From assembly GCF_042666435.1 (NCBI RefSeq), contig NZ_JBHTDC010000001.1, forward strand, positions 1,302,001 through 1,366,000: a stretch of 64,000 nucleotides of DNA, written 5' to 3'. A program made the translations under genes and the position numbers. The stretch's first letter is position 1. Each line of letters opens with the position of its first letter. Positions 32,941-42,248 of this stretch are shown here, piece after piece. The stretch is from Allosphingosinicella sp042666435. GTDB lineage: Bacteria; Pseudomonadota; Alphaproteobacteria; Sphingomonadales; Sphingomonadaceae. The notes under the pieces were generated by a model. The model saw only the letters and a list, made by a program, of their open reading frames with translations, was not told the DNA's origin and ran no database searches.

Positions 32941-33987
32941 ATGCCGAGACGAATCAAGGCGCTGATGGATCAATTGGAGAGCGAGGTCGGCCGCTTCGCC
33001 GCGACCAACGAACGCATTGCCAAGCAGACCAATTTCCTCGCGCTGAACGCCACCATCGAGGCGGCGCGATCGGGTGAGGCCGGTCGCGGATTCGCGGTCG
33101 TCGCGCAGGAGGTGAAGGCGCTCGCCGGCCAGGCCCGGGCCGCCTCCAACGATTTCCGCGCGCTCGTCATCGACCGGCTCAAGACCGGATCCGACATCGC
33201 CGACAGCCTCGTCGACGACATCGAGGGCAGCCGTCTCGCCGAATTCGCCTTCGCCACCGTTCAGGCCTTCGCCCGCGCCGTCTATTCACGCAGCACCGAC
33301 ATCCGCATCCTCGCCACCGACGAGGATATCGTCGCGGCGGTTCGCGATCCCGACGACGGCGTCAGGGTCGCCAAGGCCGAGGACCGGCTGCGCGCCGCCA
33401 TGCGTTTCTCGCCCCATTATCTCAACGCCCTGTTCGCCACCCGCGCTGGCCGGGTGATCGGATCGGCCGATCCGAGGAGCGCTCTGCTCGGCGTCGATGT
33501 CGGCGGCGAGCCGCAATTCGCCAGGGTTATCGAGAGCCGCTCGGTCGACGACTGGTTCACCGACGCCGTCTGGGAGAATCCCTATTCGGCGGGGCGCCAG
33601 GTGCTGATCTTCGCCTGCGGAATCCGCTCGCTGGACCGGGACGGCAATCCGGCGGACGGCTGCCTCTATCTGGAATATGACTGGCAGCGCAACGCCGCCG
33701 AGCAGCTCGCCACCCAGCTCGCCGCCGCCGACAAGGAGCTGCGCAGCGCCACCATCCGTATCATGGAGCATGGCGGCCGGATCGTCGCCTCGACCGCGCC
33801 GGGCGAGTTCGACAAACATTATGCTCTGCCCCCGGACCGCGCTCCGCGCGGCACCTTGTCGCAGAGCGACCGCGTCGTCGCTTATGCCGACGCCGACGAC
33901 CGGGGCGGCCGCAACTCGCTCAATCTCACCTGCGTCGTCGAGCATGCGATCGCGCCGGGCGGCGTGGCGGACAGCCTGGCGGCCTGA
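32941..33987 (+). CDS. Soluble chemoreceptor-like protein with inverted domain order
   Basis: A 348-residue protein with no signal peptide or membrane span. Residues 24-66 are the highly conserved hairpin tip of methyl-accepting chemotaxis proteins (NERIAKQTNFLALNATIEAA, RSGEAGRGFAVVAQEVKALA), the site that contacts CheA/CheW. The rest (about 85-340) looks like a Cache/PAS-type sensor (SPHYLNALFATRAGRVIGSA, then GCLYLEYDW). Normal receptors place the sensor first and have long adaptation helices on both sides of the tip; here the tip is N-terminal and short. No che genes are in the window. It stops directly against the convergent yeiH stop. Confidence 0.78.
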   Translation: MPRRIKALMDQLESEVGRFAATNERIAKQTNFLALNATIEAARSGEAGRGFAVVAQEVKALAGQARAASNDFRALVIDRLKTGSDIADSLVDDIEGSRLAEFAFATVQAFARAVYSRSTDIRILATDEDIVAAVRDPDDGVRVAKAEDRLRAAMRFSPHYLNALFATRAGRVIGSADPRSALLGVDVGGEPQFARVIESRSVDDWFTDAVWENPYSAGRQVLIFACGIRSLDRDGNPADGCLYLEYDWQRNAAEQLATQLAAADKELRSATIRIMEHGGRIVASTAPGEFDKHYALPPDRAPRGTLSQSDRVVAYADADDRGGRNSLNLTCVVEHAIAPGGVADSLAA

Positions 33988-35052
33988 TCAGCCGATCGCC
34001 AGCAGGCGGATCAGCAGGAAGGCGACCAGGCCGAGCACGAGCAGCGACAGCGTCACCACGACGGTAACGCGCGCGCCCGTCCTGGCGACGGTGCGCAAAT
34101 CCACGCCCAGCCCCAGCGCCGCCATCGACAGGATGGTGAGGCCGGTGGCGAGCGTCGAGACCGGCTCCAGCGCCGCCTCGGGAATGAATCCGGCCGAGCG
34201 CGCCGCGGCGAGCGCCAGGAAGCCGAGGATGAACCAAGGCACGAGCTGGCCAAGCGGCGGCCGCCGCCTCTGCGTTGCCGCGCCGCTTTCCTGCGCGAGG
34301 CGATGCGCGAACAGCGACAAAGCGAGCACGACCGGCCCCAGCATCAGCACCCGGATCAGCTTCACCACCGTCCCGACCTGGGCCGACAGAGAGCTGATCG
34401 GCGCCGCCGCGGCCAGCACCTGCGGCACCGCATAGACGGTCAGCCCGGCCAGCACGCCATAGGCATGAGGCGTCATGCCGAGCAGGATGGCGATCAGCGG
34501 CAGGATGAGGACCATCAAGACGCCGAGCGCGGCGGTGAAGGCGATCGAGGCGGCGACGTCCTGGCTCCGCGCCCCGATCACCGGAGCGACGGCGGCGATG
34601 GCCGAATTGCCGCAGATCGAGTTTCCGCAGGCGATCAGCACCGCCATGCGGCGCGGCAGGCCGAACAGGCGGCCGAGGCCGTAGCTCGCCGCCAGGCTGA
34701 TTGCGACGACGCCGGCGATGCCGCCAACCAACGCCGGACCGGCCGCGGCGACGGCCTGGGCGCTGAGCGTCGCCCCGAGCAGCACGACGGCGAGTTCGAG
34801 CAGGAATTTGGCGCTGAACCGGATTCCCGGCTGCCAGCGCTCGCCGGGCGTCCAGACGACCCTGGCCGCCGTCCCGATCAGGATGGCGATCACCAGCGCC
34901 TCGATCCAGGCGCGCCCGAACAGACCCGTCTCGACCCGTTCGAGCGCGAGCGCCGCGACTCCGATCGCCGCGCACAACGCCACGCCCGGCGCCAGCGCGA
35001 CGACCGACCGCCCACCGGGCCGGGCTCCCTCCCCCTCGAATGCCGAAACCAT
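33988..35052 (-). CDS. YeiH family putative sulfate exporter
   Basis: A 354-residue polytopic membrane protein with about ten spans. Family features of the YeiH/UPF0324 group are GIRFSAKFLLELAVVLLGA, IACGNSICGNSAIAAVAPV, ISSLSAQVGTVVKLIRVLML and TILSMAALGLGVDLRT. Members are annotated as putative sulfate exporters by homology; direct evidence is thin. Here it stands alone, with no cysteine or taurine metabolism genes near. Its stop abuts the stop of the receptor-like gene with no base between. Confidence 0.88.
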   Translation of the reverse strand: MVSAFEGEGARPGGRSVVALAPGVALCAAIGVAALALERVETGLFGRAWIEALVIAILIGTAARVVWTPGERWQPGIRFSAKFLLELAVVLLGATLSAQAVAAAGPALVGGIAGVVAISLAASYGLGRLFGLPRRMAVLIACGNSICGNSAIAAVAPVIGARSQDVAASIAFTAALGVLMVLILPLIAILLGMTPHAYGVLAGLTVYAVPQVLAAAAPISSLSAQVGTVVKLIRVLMLGPVVLALSLFAHRLAQESGAATQRRRPPLGQLVPWFILGFLALAAARSAGFIPEAALEPVSTLATGLTILSMAALGLGVDLRTVARTGARVTVVVTLSLLVLGLVAFLLIRLLAIG

Positions 35053-35198
35053 GCGCGCTTATCGGGCCTCAAGCCCGACATTCCAATCCCCTCCACGCTC
35101 GACGGCGATGGGACCGGATGCGCCCGCCAGGCCCTTGAAGCAAAAGCGACACATGGCGCTGCTAAGGGTCCCGCCGACGATCAGGAGGAGCAACAAGG

Positions 35199-35375
35199 AT
35201 GCGGGTATCGGATATAGTCAAAGGGTTGGCGGATATCGTCCTGCTTCTCCTGAAACTGGCCGCCTGCCTTTGTATCCTCCTCGCCGACCGTCTCGGGCTC
35301 GTCGCGCAGACCGGGATCGGCTCGCGCAGCCGTCAGGCCGGGACCGATTCGCGCGACCCCGCCTCGCTCGCCTGA
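35199..35375 (+). CDS. Possible small membrane protein (58 residues)
   Basis: A short open frame MRVSDIVKGLADIVLLLLKL, continuing AACLCILLADRLGLV, then a polar tail ending DPASLA. It has one hydrophobic span and a strong AGGAGG 10 nt upstream of the ATG. It lies in the 280-bp space between yeiH and the glycosyltransferase and overlaps the 3' end of the latter by 43 nt on the other strand. The ribosome binding site and span argue for a real gene; its family is unknown. Confidence 0.45.
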   Translation: MRVSDIVKGLADIVLLLLKLAACLCILLADRLGLVAQTGIGSRSRQAGTDSRDPASLA

Positions 35376-36394
35376 CGAGCGGGCTCGGGGCCGCCGATCC
35401 GCGCCAGCCCGGCTTCGAACTGCCTGGCGCTCGCTTCCCAGCTGAAGCCGCGTCCGTATGCGGCGCAGGCGGCCCGGTCGCAGGCCAGCGCCCCCGCAAT
35501 AGCCTGGTCCAGATCCTCGTTCATGACCCCGACGCCCTCGCGCAGAACGTCGCGCGGTCCGGAAACCGGATAAGCGGCGACCGGCGTGCCGCAGGCGAGC
35601 GCTTCGATCATCACCAGCCCGAACGTGTCCGTCCGGCTCGGAAAAACGAACACGTCCGCGCTTGCATAAGCGGAGGCGAGCGCGGAGCCGTGCAGCGCCC
35701 CCGCGAACGACACATCGGGGTAGCGCCGCCTGAGCGCGCCCAGGGCTGGCCCGTCGCCCACCACGACTTTGCTGCCTGGATGGCGGGTGGCGAGGAACGC
35801 CTCGATATTCTTCTCGATCGCGACCCGTCCAACGTAGAGCTGAACCGGTCGCTTCAGGCCGGACAGCGCCGGATGTGGCGCTATGTCGGGGCGAAAGCGA
35901 TCCAGATCGACCCCTCTGCCCCACGGGAGAGTCCGATGAATGCCATGCGCGGCGAGCTGCCGGGCGACGCTCGGTGTCGATACCAGCACCGCCCGCGCCG
36001 GGCGGTGAAACCAGCTGATGTAGCGCCAGAACCAATCCGCCGGCAGGCCGGTTCGCGCCGCGAGATAATCCGGAAACTGGGTATGATAAGCGGTGGTGAA
36101 GGCGAGTTCGTGATCGAGGCACCAGCGGCGCGCCGCCACCCCCAGCGGACCCTCGGTCGCGATATGGATCGCGTCCGGCACGATCGCGTCGATGGCCTGC
36201 CCCACCCGCCGCCGGCCGGCCAAAACGAGCCTGATCTCGGGATAGGTCGGGCAGGGCAGCGACGCGAACTGGTCGGGGGCGATGACGCTTACCTCGTGTC
36301 CCGCCTTTTCCAACTCGCCGAGCACCGCCCGCAGGGTGCGGACGACCCCGTTCACCTGCGGCTCCCAGGCGTCGGTGACGATCGCAATCCGCAT
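35333..36394 (-). CDS. Glycosyltransferase, GT4 family (GT-B fold)
   Basis: A 353-residue GT-B glycosyltransferase. N-terminal RIAIVTDAWEPQVNGVVRTL and later TAYHTQFPDYLAARTGL and FHRPARAVLVSTPSVAR match the family that includes mannosyl/glucosyltransferases acting on diacylglycerol. The sugar-nucleotide site is YVGRVAIEKNIEAFL and VFPSRTDTFGLVMIEALACG. The ATG at 36394 overlaps the stop of the LpxH-like gene by one base (TGATG), so the two are co-translated. They could jointly build a membrane glycolipid; this is inference from neighbours. Confidence 0.9.
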   Translation of the reverse strand: MRIAIVTDAWEPQVNGVVRTLRAVLGELEKAGHEVSVIAPDQFASLPCPTYPEIRLVLAGRRRVGQAIDAIVPDAIHIATEGPLGVAARRWCLDHELAFTTAYHTQFPDYLAARTGLPADWFWRYISWFHRPARAVLVSTPSVARQLAAHGIHRTLPWGRGVDLDRFRPDIAPHPALSGLKRPVQLYVGRVAIEKNIEAFLATRHPGSKVVVGDGPALGALRRRYPDVSFAGALHGSALASAYASADVFVFPSRTDTFGLVMIEALACGTPVAAYPVSGPRDVLREGVGVMNEDLDQAIAGALACDRAACAAYGRGFSWEASARQFEAGLARIGGPEPARQASEAGSRESVPA

Positions 36395-37284
36395 CAGGCG
36401 GCGGCCCTGACCGACGCCGTCGCGCACCTCGCGGCGATCTCGTCCGCCCAGTGGAGGATTTCCATCCTTCCATCATAATGCTCGACCAAGGCGGTGCATC
36501 CTTCCACCCAGTCGCCGTCATTATAATAAGTGATGCCGTCGAAATCGCGTTCCTCGGCGGTGTGGACATGGCCGCAGACGACGCCGTCGACCTTGCGCGC
36601 TCGCGCCTCGTGCGCGACCGCCTGCTCGAAGCGGGAGATGAATTCTACCGCGTTCTTGACCTTGCGCTTGGGGTGCTTGCTGAGCGACCAGTAAGGCAGG
36701 TCGAAGCGGCGGCGGACGCCGTTCACGACGACGTTCAGCTTCATCAGGAATTCGTAAGCCGCGTCGCCCGCGAAGGCGAGCCAACGATGGCCCATCACGA
36801 CCGCGTCGAACTCGTCGCCATGGAGCACGAGCAACTGGCGGCCGTCGGCGGTGCGATGAATGGCTTTGTCGCGGATCTGGACGCCGCCGAAATTCATGCC
36901 CGCATATTGGCGGAACATCTCGTCATGATTGCCGGGTATGTAGATCACCTCGGTCCCGCGCTTGGCGCGCTTCATCACCCGGCTGACGATCGCGTTGTGG
37001 CGCTCCGGCCAGTAATAGCGTTTCTTCATCCGCCAGCCGTCGATGATATCGCCGACCAGATAAAGCGTATCGGAGTCGACATGGTCGAGGAAGTCGATCA
37101 GCAGCCGGTCGTTGCATCCGCGCGTGCCGAGGTGCACGTCGGAAATCCAGATTGTCCGGTAGCGCCGCCTTGGGCTGCCGGACGGCCCGACGCTCTTGTC
37201 TATCTTGGAGATGCACTTGCGAAGCCGCTCCGACGCTCCGGCCTCGGCGATCCCCGCGCCCTTAATTCTTGCATGAACAGTCAC
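36394..37284 (-). CDS. UDP-2,3-diacylglucosamine diphosphatase-like metallophosphoesterase
   Basis: A 296-residue calcineurin-like phosphoesterase with WISDVHLGTRGCN, YLVGDIIDGW, IPGNHDEMFR, VLHGDEFDAVV and VCGHVHTAEE. This is the LpxH-like group often paired with a GT4 glycosyltransferase in alphaproteobacteria; it may not be the true lipid A enzyme. A GTG at 37284 with GGGGAGG 7 nt upstream decides the start; upstream in-frame codons lack this. The roughly 37-residue basic N-terminal extension (KCISKIDKSVGPSGSPRRR) is longer than in LpxH. Confidence 0.88.
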   Translation of the reverse strand: MTVHARIKGAGIAEAGASERLRKCISKIDKSVGPSGSPRRRYRTIWISDVHLGTRGCNDRLLIDFLDHVDSDTLYLVGDIIDGWRMKKRYYWPERHNAIVSRVMKRAKRGTEVIYIPGNHDEMFRQYAGMNFGGVQIRDKAIHRTADGRQLLVLHGDEFDAVVMGHRWLAFAGDAAYEFLMKLNVVVNGVRRRFDLPYWSLSKHPKRKVKNAVEFISRFEQAVAHEARARKVDGVVCGHVHTAEERDFDGITYYNDGDWVEGCTALVEHYDGRMEILHWADEIAARCATASVRAAA

Positions 37285-37453
37285 TTGCGCCTCCCCAATT
37301 CGGGTCTGGCTACGAGCGTGTATCTTGGAAATGTTACACGACGAATCGCGGGCGGCGAACAAGTCCCTGGTCAGCCGCAACCCATCGGCCGGACGTGCTC
37401 AGGCGGCTTCATCCTTGCGCGGATCGCCGACGCCGATGAGATGAAGCAGACCC

Positions 37454-39625
<2,172 letters not shown>

Positions 39626-39658
39626 GGATGGGGTTCTCGCAAGGATGAGGAGGCGCGG

Positions 39659-39687
39659 AGCTAAGCGGGTCGCCACCTTGTTGTCAA
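39659..39687 (-). promoter_or_regulatory. Sigma-70-like promoter of the S9 peptidase gene
   Basis: On the minus strand a perfect TTGACA (39682-39687) is followed after 17 nt by TTAGCT (39659-39664). The -35 is ideal and the -10 is weak. Position fits the peptidase start at 39625. Confidence 0.45.
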
Positions 39688-39762
39688 AGCCCGCCGGCGC
39701 CGGCGAATAAAGTGGGATCGACCGGTGGACGCGGCGCAAGGCGGCGCTATGAGTCGCGCTCC

Positions 39763-40437
39763 ATGTGGCAACTCTATCAATTCCCGCTCTGTCCCTTCTC
39801 GCGCAAGGTCCGGCTGATGCTGGGCGAGAAGGGCGTGGCGCATGAGCTGGTCCGCGAATCGCCCTGGCTGAAGCGCGACGAGTTCATCGACCTCAACCCC
39901 GCCGGCCAGACGCCGGTGCTGGTCGAGGAGAGCCGCGGCATCGTCCTCATCGATTCGAGCGCGATCTCGGAATATTTCGAGGAGACGATCGACAAGGCGC
40001 CGATGATCCCGGGCACCGCCGCCAACCGCGCCGAGGTGCGCCGGCTGGTCGCCTGGTTCGACGGCCGCCTCCATGGCGAGGTCGTCGGCCCTTTGCTCGA
40101 GGAGAGGATGCGCAAGCGCCTCGTCCAGCGCGACCCGCCCGACACCAGGGTGCTGCGCGAAGCGATGAAGATCGCCAACAGCCATCTCGATTATATCGAC
40201 TATCTGCTCGATCACCGCCGCTGGCTCGCCGGCCCCGTCCTCAGCCTCGCCGATCTGACCGCCGCCGCCCACCTCTCGGTCGCCGACTATCTCGGCGGCA
40301 TCGACTGGCGCGGCCACAAACAGACGACCGACTGGTATGCGGTGATGAAGAGCCGCCCCACCTTCCGCCCCCTGCTCGCCGAACGCATGGAAGTCATCGC
40401 CCCGCCCGCCCATTACGACAAGGTCGATTTTTTCTAA
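39763..40437 (+). CDS. Glutathione S-transferase family protein
   Basis: A 224-residue GST. The thioredoxin-like N-domain contains LYQFPLCPFSRKVRLMLGE, with CPFS placed like the active site of beta/omega-type enzymes, then LNPAGQTPVLVE and IDSSAISEYFEE for glutathione binding. The all-alpha C-domain ends LSLADLTAAAHLSVADYLGG and a conserved DYL. I use the ATG at 39763 where the fold begins. It is divergent from the S9 peptidase. Substrate unknown. Confidence 0.9.
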   Translation: MWQLYQFPLCPFSRKVRLMLGEKGVAHELVRESPWLKRDEFIDLNPAGQTPVLVEESRGIVLIDSSAISEYFEETIDKAPMIPGTAANRAEVRRLVAWFDGRLHGEVVGPLLEERMRKRLVQRDPPDTRVLREAMKIANSHLDYIDYLLDHRRWLAGPVLSLADLTAAAHLSVADYLGGIDWRGHKQTTDWYAVMKSRPTFRPLLAERMEVIAPPAHYDKVDFF

Positions 40438-40916
40438 CGCAACCCTGCGGCCCAGCCGACAGAACCGCCAGCGCGGAATTGAGTCTCGTGTTCCCGGAAT
40501 TGCGCCGGAATTGCCAATGAGGGCCTACCTTGGGACGACCTTCAGCCCCGGGAGAGGCTCCACTATCGGCTCGCTCTTGAGCCAGTTCTTGAGAGTCGGA
40601 ACGATCTTAAGGCACGACGTGCTCCTTGCCGAGCGGAGACTCCTCCGTTCCGCAATATATACACCGCCCAACAGGCGGGTAGTAATGTGTCTCGCCTATC
40701 TTAAGCTCAAACATCAGGCGATAATAAAACTATTCCTTGTGAGTCGTCACCCAGCTTTCAGATCGTTCAATCTGGCATTTCCGGGGACGCGGCAATTCCG
40801 GACATCCAGAAAAATTCCGTCCACCAATTCCACGCAATACGGGGATAGCCGCTCCGATCTTGACGACGCGCTCCAAGCCACGGCACCAGAGCGCGGACAA
40901 TCGAGGGGGAAGAAGA
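40438..40916. other. 479-bp lower-GC intergenic region with gene debris
   Basis: This space is visibly less GC-rich than its surroundings (for example runs such as ATATATACACC and GATAATAAAACTATTCC) and has no intact gene. It contains a 35-codon minus-strand fragment of an HNH-type protein (listed separately) and a nearby shifted open stretch that could be its continuation after frameshift. It looks like the remnant of a transferred gene. Confidence 0.5.
40607..40714 (-). pseudogene. Fragment of an HNH endonuclease-like gene
   Basis: The minus-strand frame reads MFELKIGETHYYPPVGRCIY, then CGTEESPLGKEHVVP and a stop. The CIYCG knuckle and the EHVVP stretch match the start of HNH-type nuclease domains, where the second CxxC and the His/Asn motif would follow. 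Here the frame ends after 35 codons and the rest is missing. A shifted frame continues as LKIVPTLKNWLKSEPIVE, which may be debris. Region is AT-richer than its neighbours, consistent with decayed foreign DNA. Confidence 0.4.
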
Positions 40917-41426
40917 ATGCGCGCAATTGTCTTTGCCATCCTGATCGGGCTGGCCGCCCCGGCTTCGGCCGCGGACCCGGCCGCGCAGCTCGTCGAGACG
41001 ATGCAGACCGATCGCGCGCTCGAATCCGTGTTCAAGGACCTGGGACCGTTATTCGGGGCGCAGGTGGTCGCCCAGCTGGAGCGCGAGGAGGCGACGCGCG
41101 CGACGATCCAGGAGATCACGACCAAAGGCAGAGGCGGCCGGGAAAGGCTCGAGCAAATCCTGGCCGAGACATTCCTGGCGGAGATGCGCAAGGGCTTCCC
41201 CGAGATAAAGGCTGAGCTCGCCGAAGCCTATCGCGGGAGGCTGACCACGGCCGAGCTGGAAGAGTTGAACCGCTTCTTTTCGTCGGGCGTGGGCGCGAAA
41301 TATGTCGGCCTGGAGCCGGTGTTCGAAGCGCAACTCAAATCCGTCGGCGAGTCTGTCGGGATGAAGGTCGGCATGGCGGTGCTCCCCCGCGCGATGGAGC
41401 GGGTCGAAGCCGAGATGATGCAATAA
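40917..41426 (+). CDS. DUF2059 domain protein, exported
   Basis: A 169-residue helical protein with a signal peptide (MRAIVFAILIGLAAPASA). The mature part fits DUF2059: AEMRKGFPEIKAELAEAYRG, LTTAELEELNRFFSSGVGAK and a long C-terminal helix. GAGGGGGA upstream of the ATG at 40917 and the signal peptide decide this start over an ATG at 40860. Function of the family is unknown; it is periplasmic. Confidence 0.85.
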   Translation: MRAIVFAILIGLAAPASAADPAAQLVETMQTDRALESVFKDLGPLFGAQVVAQLEREEATRATIQEITTKGRGGRERLEQILAETFLAEMRKGFPEIKAELAEAYRGRLTTAELEELNRFFSSGVGAKYVGLEPVFEAQLKSVGESVGMKVGMAVLPRAMERVEAEMMQ

Positions 41427-41568
41427 GGACCGAAACGATTTTCCTACAGGCGTGTTTTCATACCGCCCTCCCGCGTGGATAGGATTGAAAAGCAGCCTCA
41501 TTCCGAAAAGTTCGTGAACTTGCACGGGGAAGCCCGCGATGCGGGGACCCTCCCTATTCCCTCGCTAC

Positions 41569-41588
41569 TTGGCACAAGACGTGCTAGG
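41569..41588 (+). promoter_or_regulatory. Inverted repeat upstream of the small-gene/groEL operon
   Basis: TTGGCAC-N5-GTGCTAG lies 83 bp before the first small gene. Its arms resemble those of the heat-shock operator CIRCE (TTAGCACTC-N9-GAGTGCTAA) but the spacing is 8 nt shorter. It also fits a sigma-54 promoter pattern (TGGCAC-N5-TTGCW) except for one base. Either reading is unproven. Confidence 0.3.
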
Positions 41589-41670
41589 CCGCCGCCATCA
41601 CCTGCACATCACGCAAGCATCCTGTGACAGAGAGACGAGATGCTCTCGCTTGCCAATCGAGGTGACTCCG

Positions 41671-41832
41671 ATGGAACAGACCTACTGGCTCGGGCGCGAG
41701 CGCGCCGCCGGCGCGATGGCGAGGCGCGCGACCTCATCCGAAGCGCGGCTCATCCATTTCGAGCTCGCCGGGCGCTACAGCCTGCTCGCCATGGCCTGCG
41801 GCGAGCCATCCGACGAGGAGACCGGACAATGA
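41671..41832 (+). CDS. Small conserved-looking protein 1 of the groEL operon
   Basis: A 53-residue protein, MEQTYWLGRERAAGAMARRA, continuing TSSEARLIHFELAGRYSLLA and a short acidic tail. No membrane span or signal. The HFELAGRYSLLA end is an amphipathic helix. It starts after a GAGGTGACTCCG region that supplies a ribosome binding site, and its stop overlaps the next gene (ATGA). I recognise it as a type of tiny protein seen in sphingomonads but know no function. Confidence 0.65.
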   Translation: MEQTYWLGRERAAGAMARRATSSEARLIHFELAGRYSLLAMACGEPSDEETGQ

Positions 41833-42035
41833 CCAAGACCGAGGAATATAAGACCCGCGCCGCCGAGGCTCTGGTCGATCTGGACAACGCCACCAACGAG
41901 CGCGACCGCGACCGCTTTCGTCGGTCGCACGGCGTGTGGCTGCGTCTGATCGCCAACGTCGACGAAGCCGCCGCGCGGATCGCGGCGCGCACCCCGCCCA
42001 AGGTCAAGGCGGCCAAGGCCGGCCTGTTCAAATGA
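41829..42035 (+). CDS. Small basic helical protein 2 of the groEL operon
   Basis: A 68-residue charged, mostly helical protein (MTKTEEYKTRAAEALVDLDN, then RDRDRFRRSHGVWLRLI) with a Lys-rich end (PPKVKAAKAGLFK). It has no signal or span. It overlaps the preceding and following genes by 4 nt each (ATGA), so all three small genes are translated as one chain. No family is known to me. It could be an adaptor for the chaperonin encoded next, which is only a suggestion from position. Confidence 0.62.
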   Translation: MTKTEEYKTRAAEALVDLDNATNERDRDRFRRSHGVWLRLIANVDEAAARIAARTPPKVKAAKAGLFK

Positions 42036-42202
42036 GGCCGGGCGACGCGATCTATTATGCCGAGCTCCAGGCCGGGGCCGAATATCTGGCCGAGCAGGCG
42101 TCGGACCCGGCCGAGCGCGCCGTCCACCTGAACATGGCGCGCGTCTATCGCGGCCGCGCCCGCGACGCGGCGCTCTCGGGAGCCGGCGCGACCTTCCACT
42201 GA
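42032..42202 (+). CDS. Small helical protein 3 of the groEL operon
   Basis: A 56-residue protein, MRPGDAIYYAELQAGAEYLA, continuing EQASDPAERAVHLNMARVYR and GRARDAALSGAGATFH. The AELQAGAEYLAEQA and HLNMARVYRGRARDA stretches form two helices like a TPR-type pair. It starts inside the stop of the previous gene and ends 46 bp before groEL. Unknown function. Confidence 0.62.
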   Translation: MRPGDAIYYAELQAGAEYLAEQASDPAERAVHLNMARVYRGRARDAALSGAGATFH

Positions 42203-42248
42203 GGGCCGGCGTCCCCCTCCTTCCTTCTACCGAAAGCGATTCACGATC

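Noticed and set aside
41461..41560. Heat-shock sigma-32 promoter before the small-gene/groEL operon
   Set aside because: CTTGCA at 41519-41524 and CCTATT at 41553-41558 are 28 nt apart, too far for a sigma-32 promoter.
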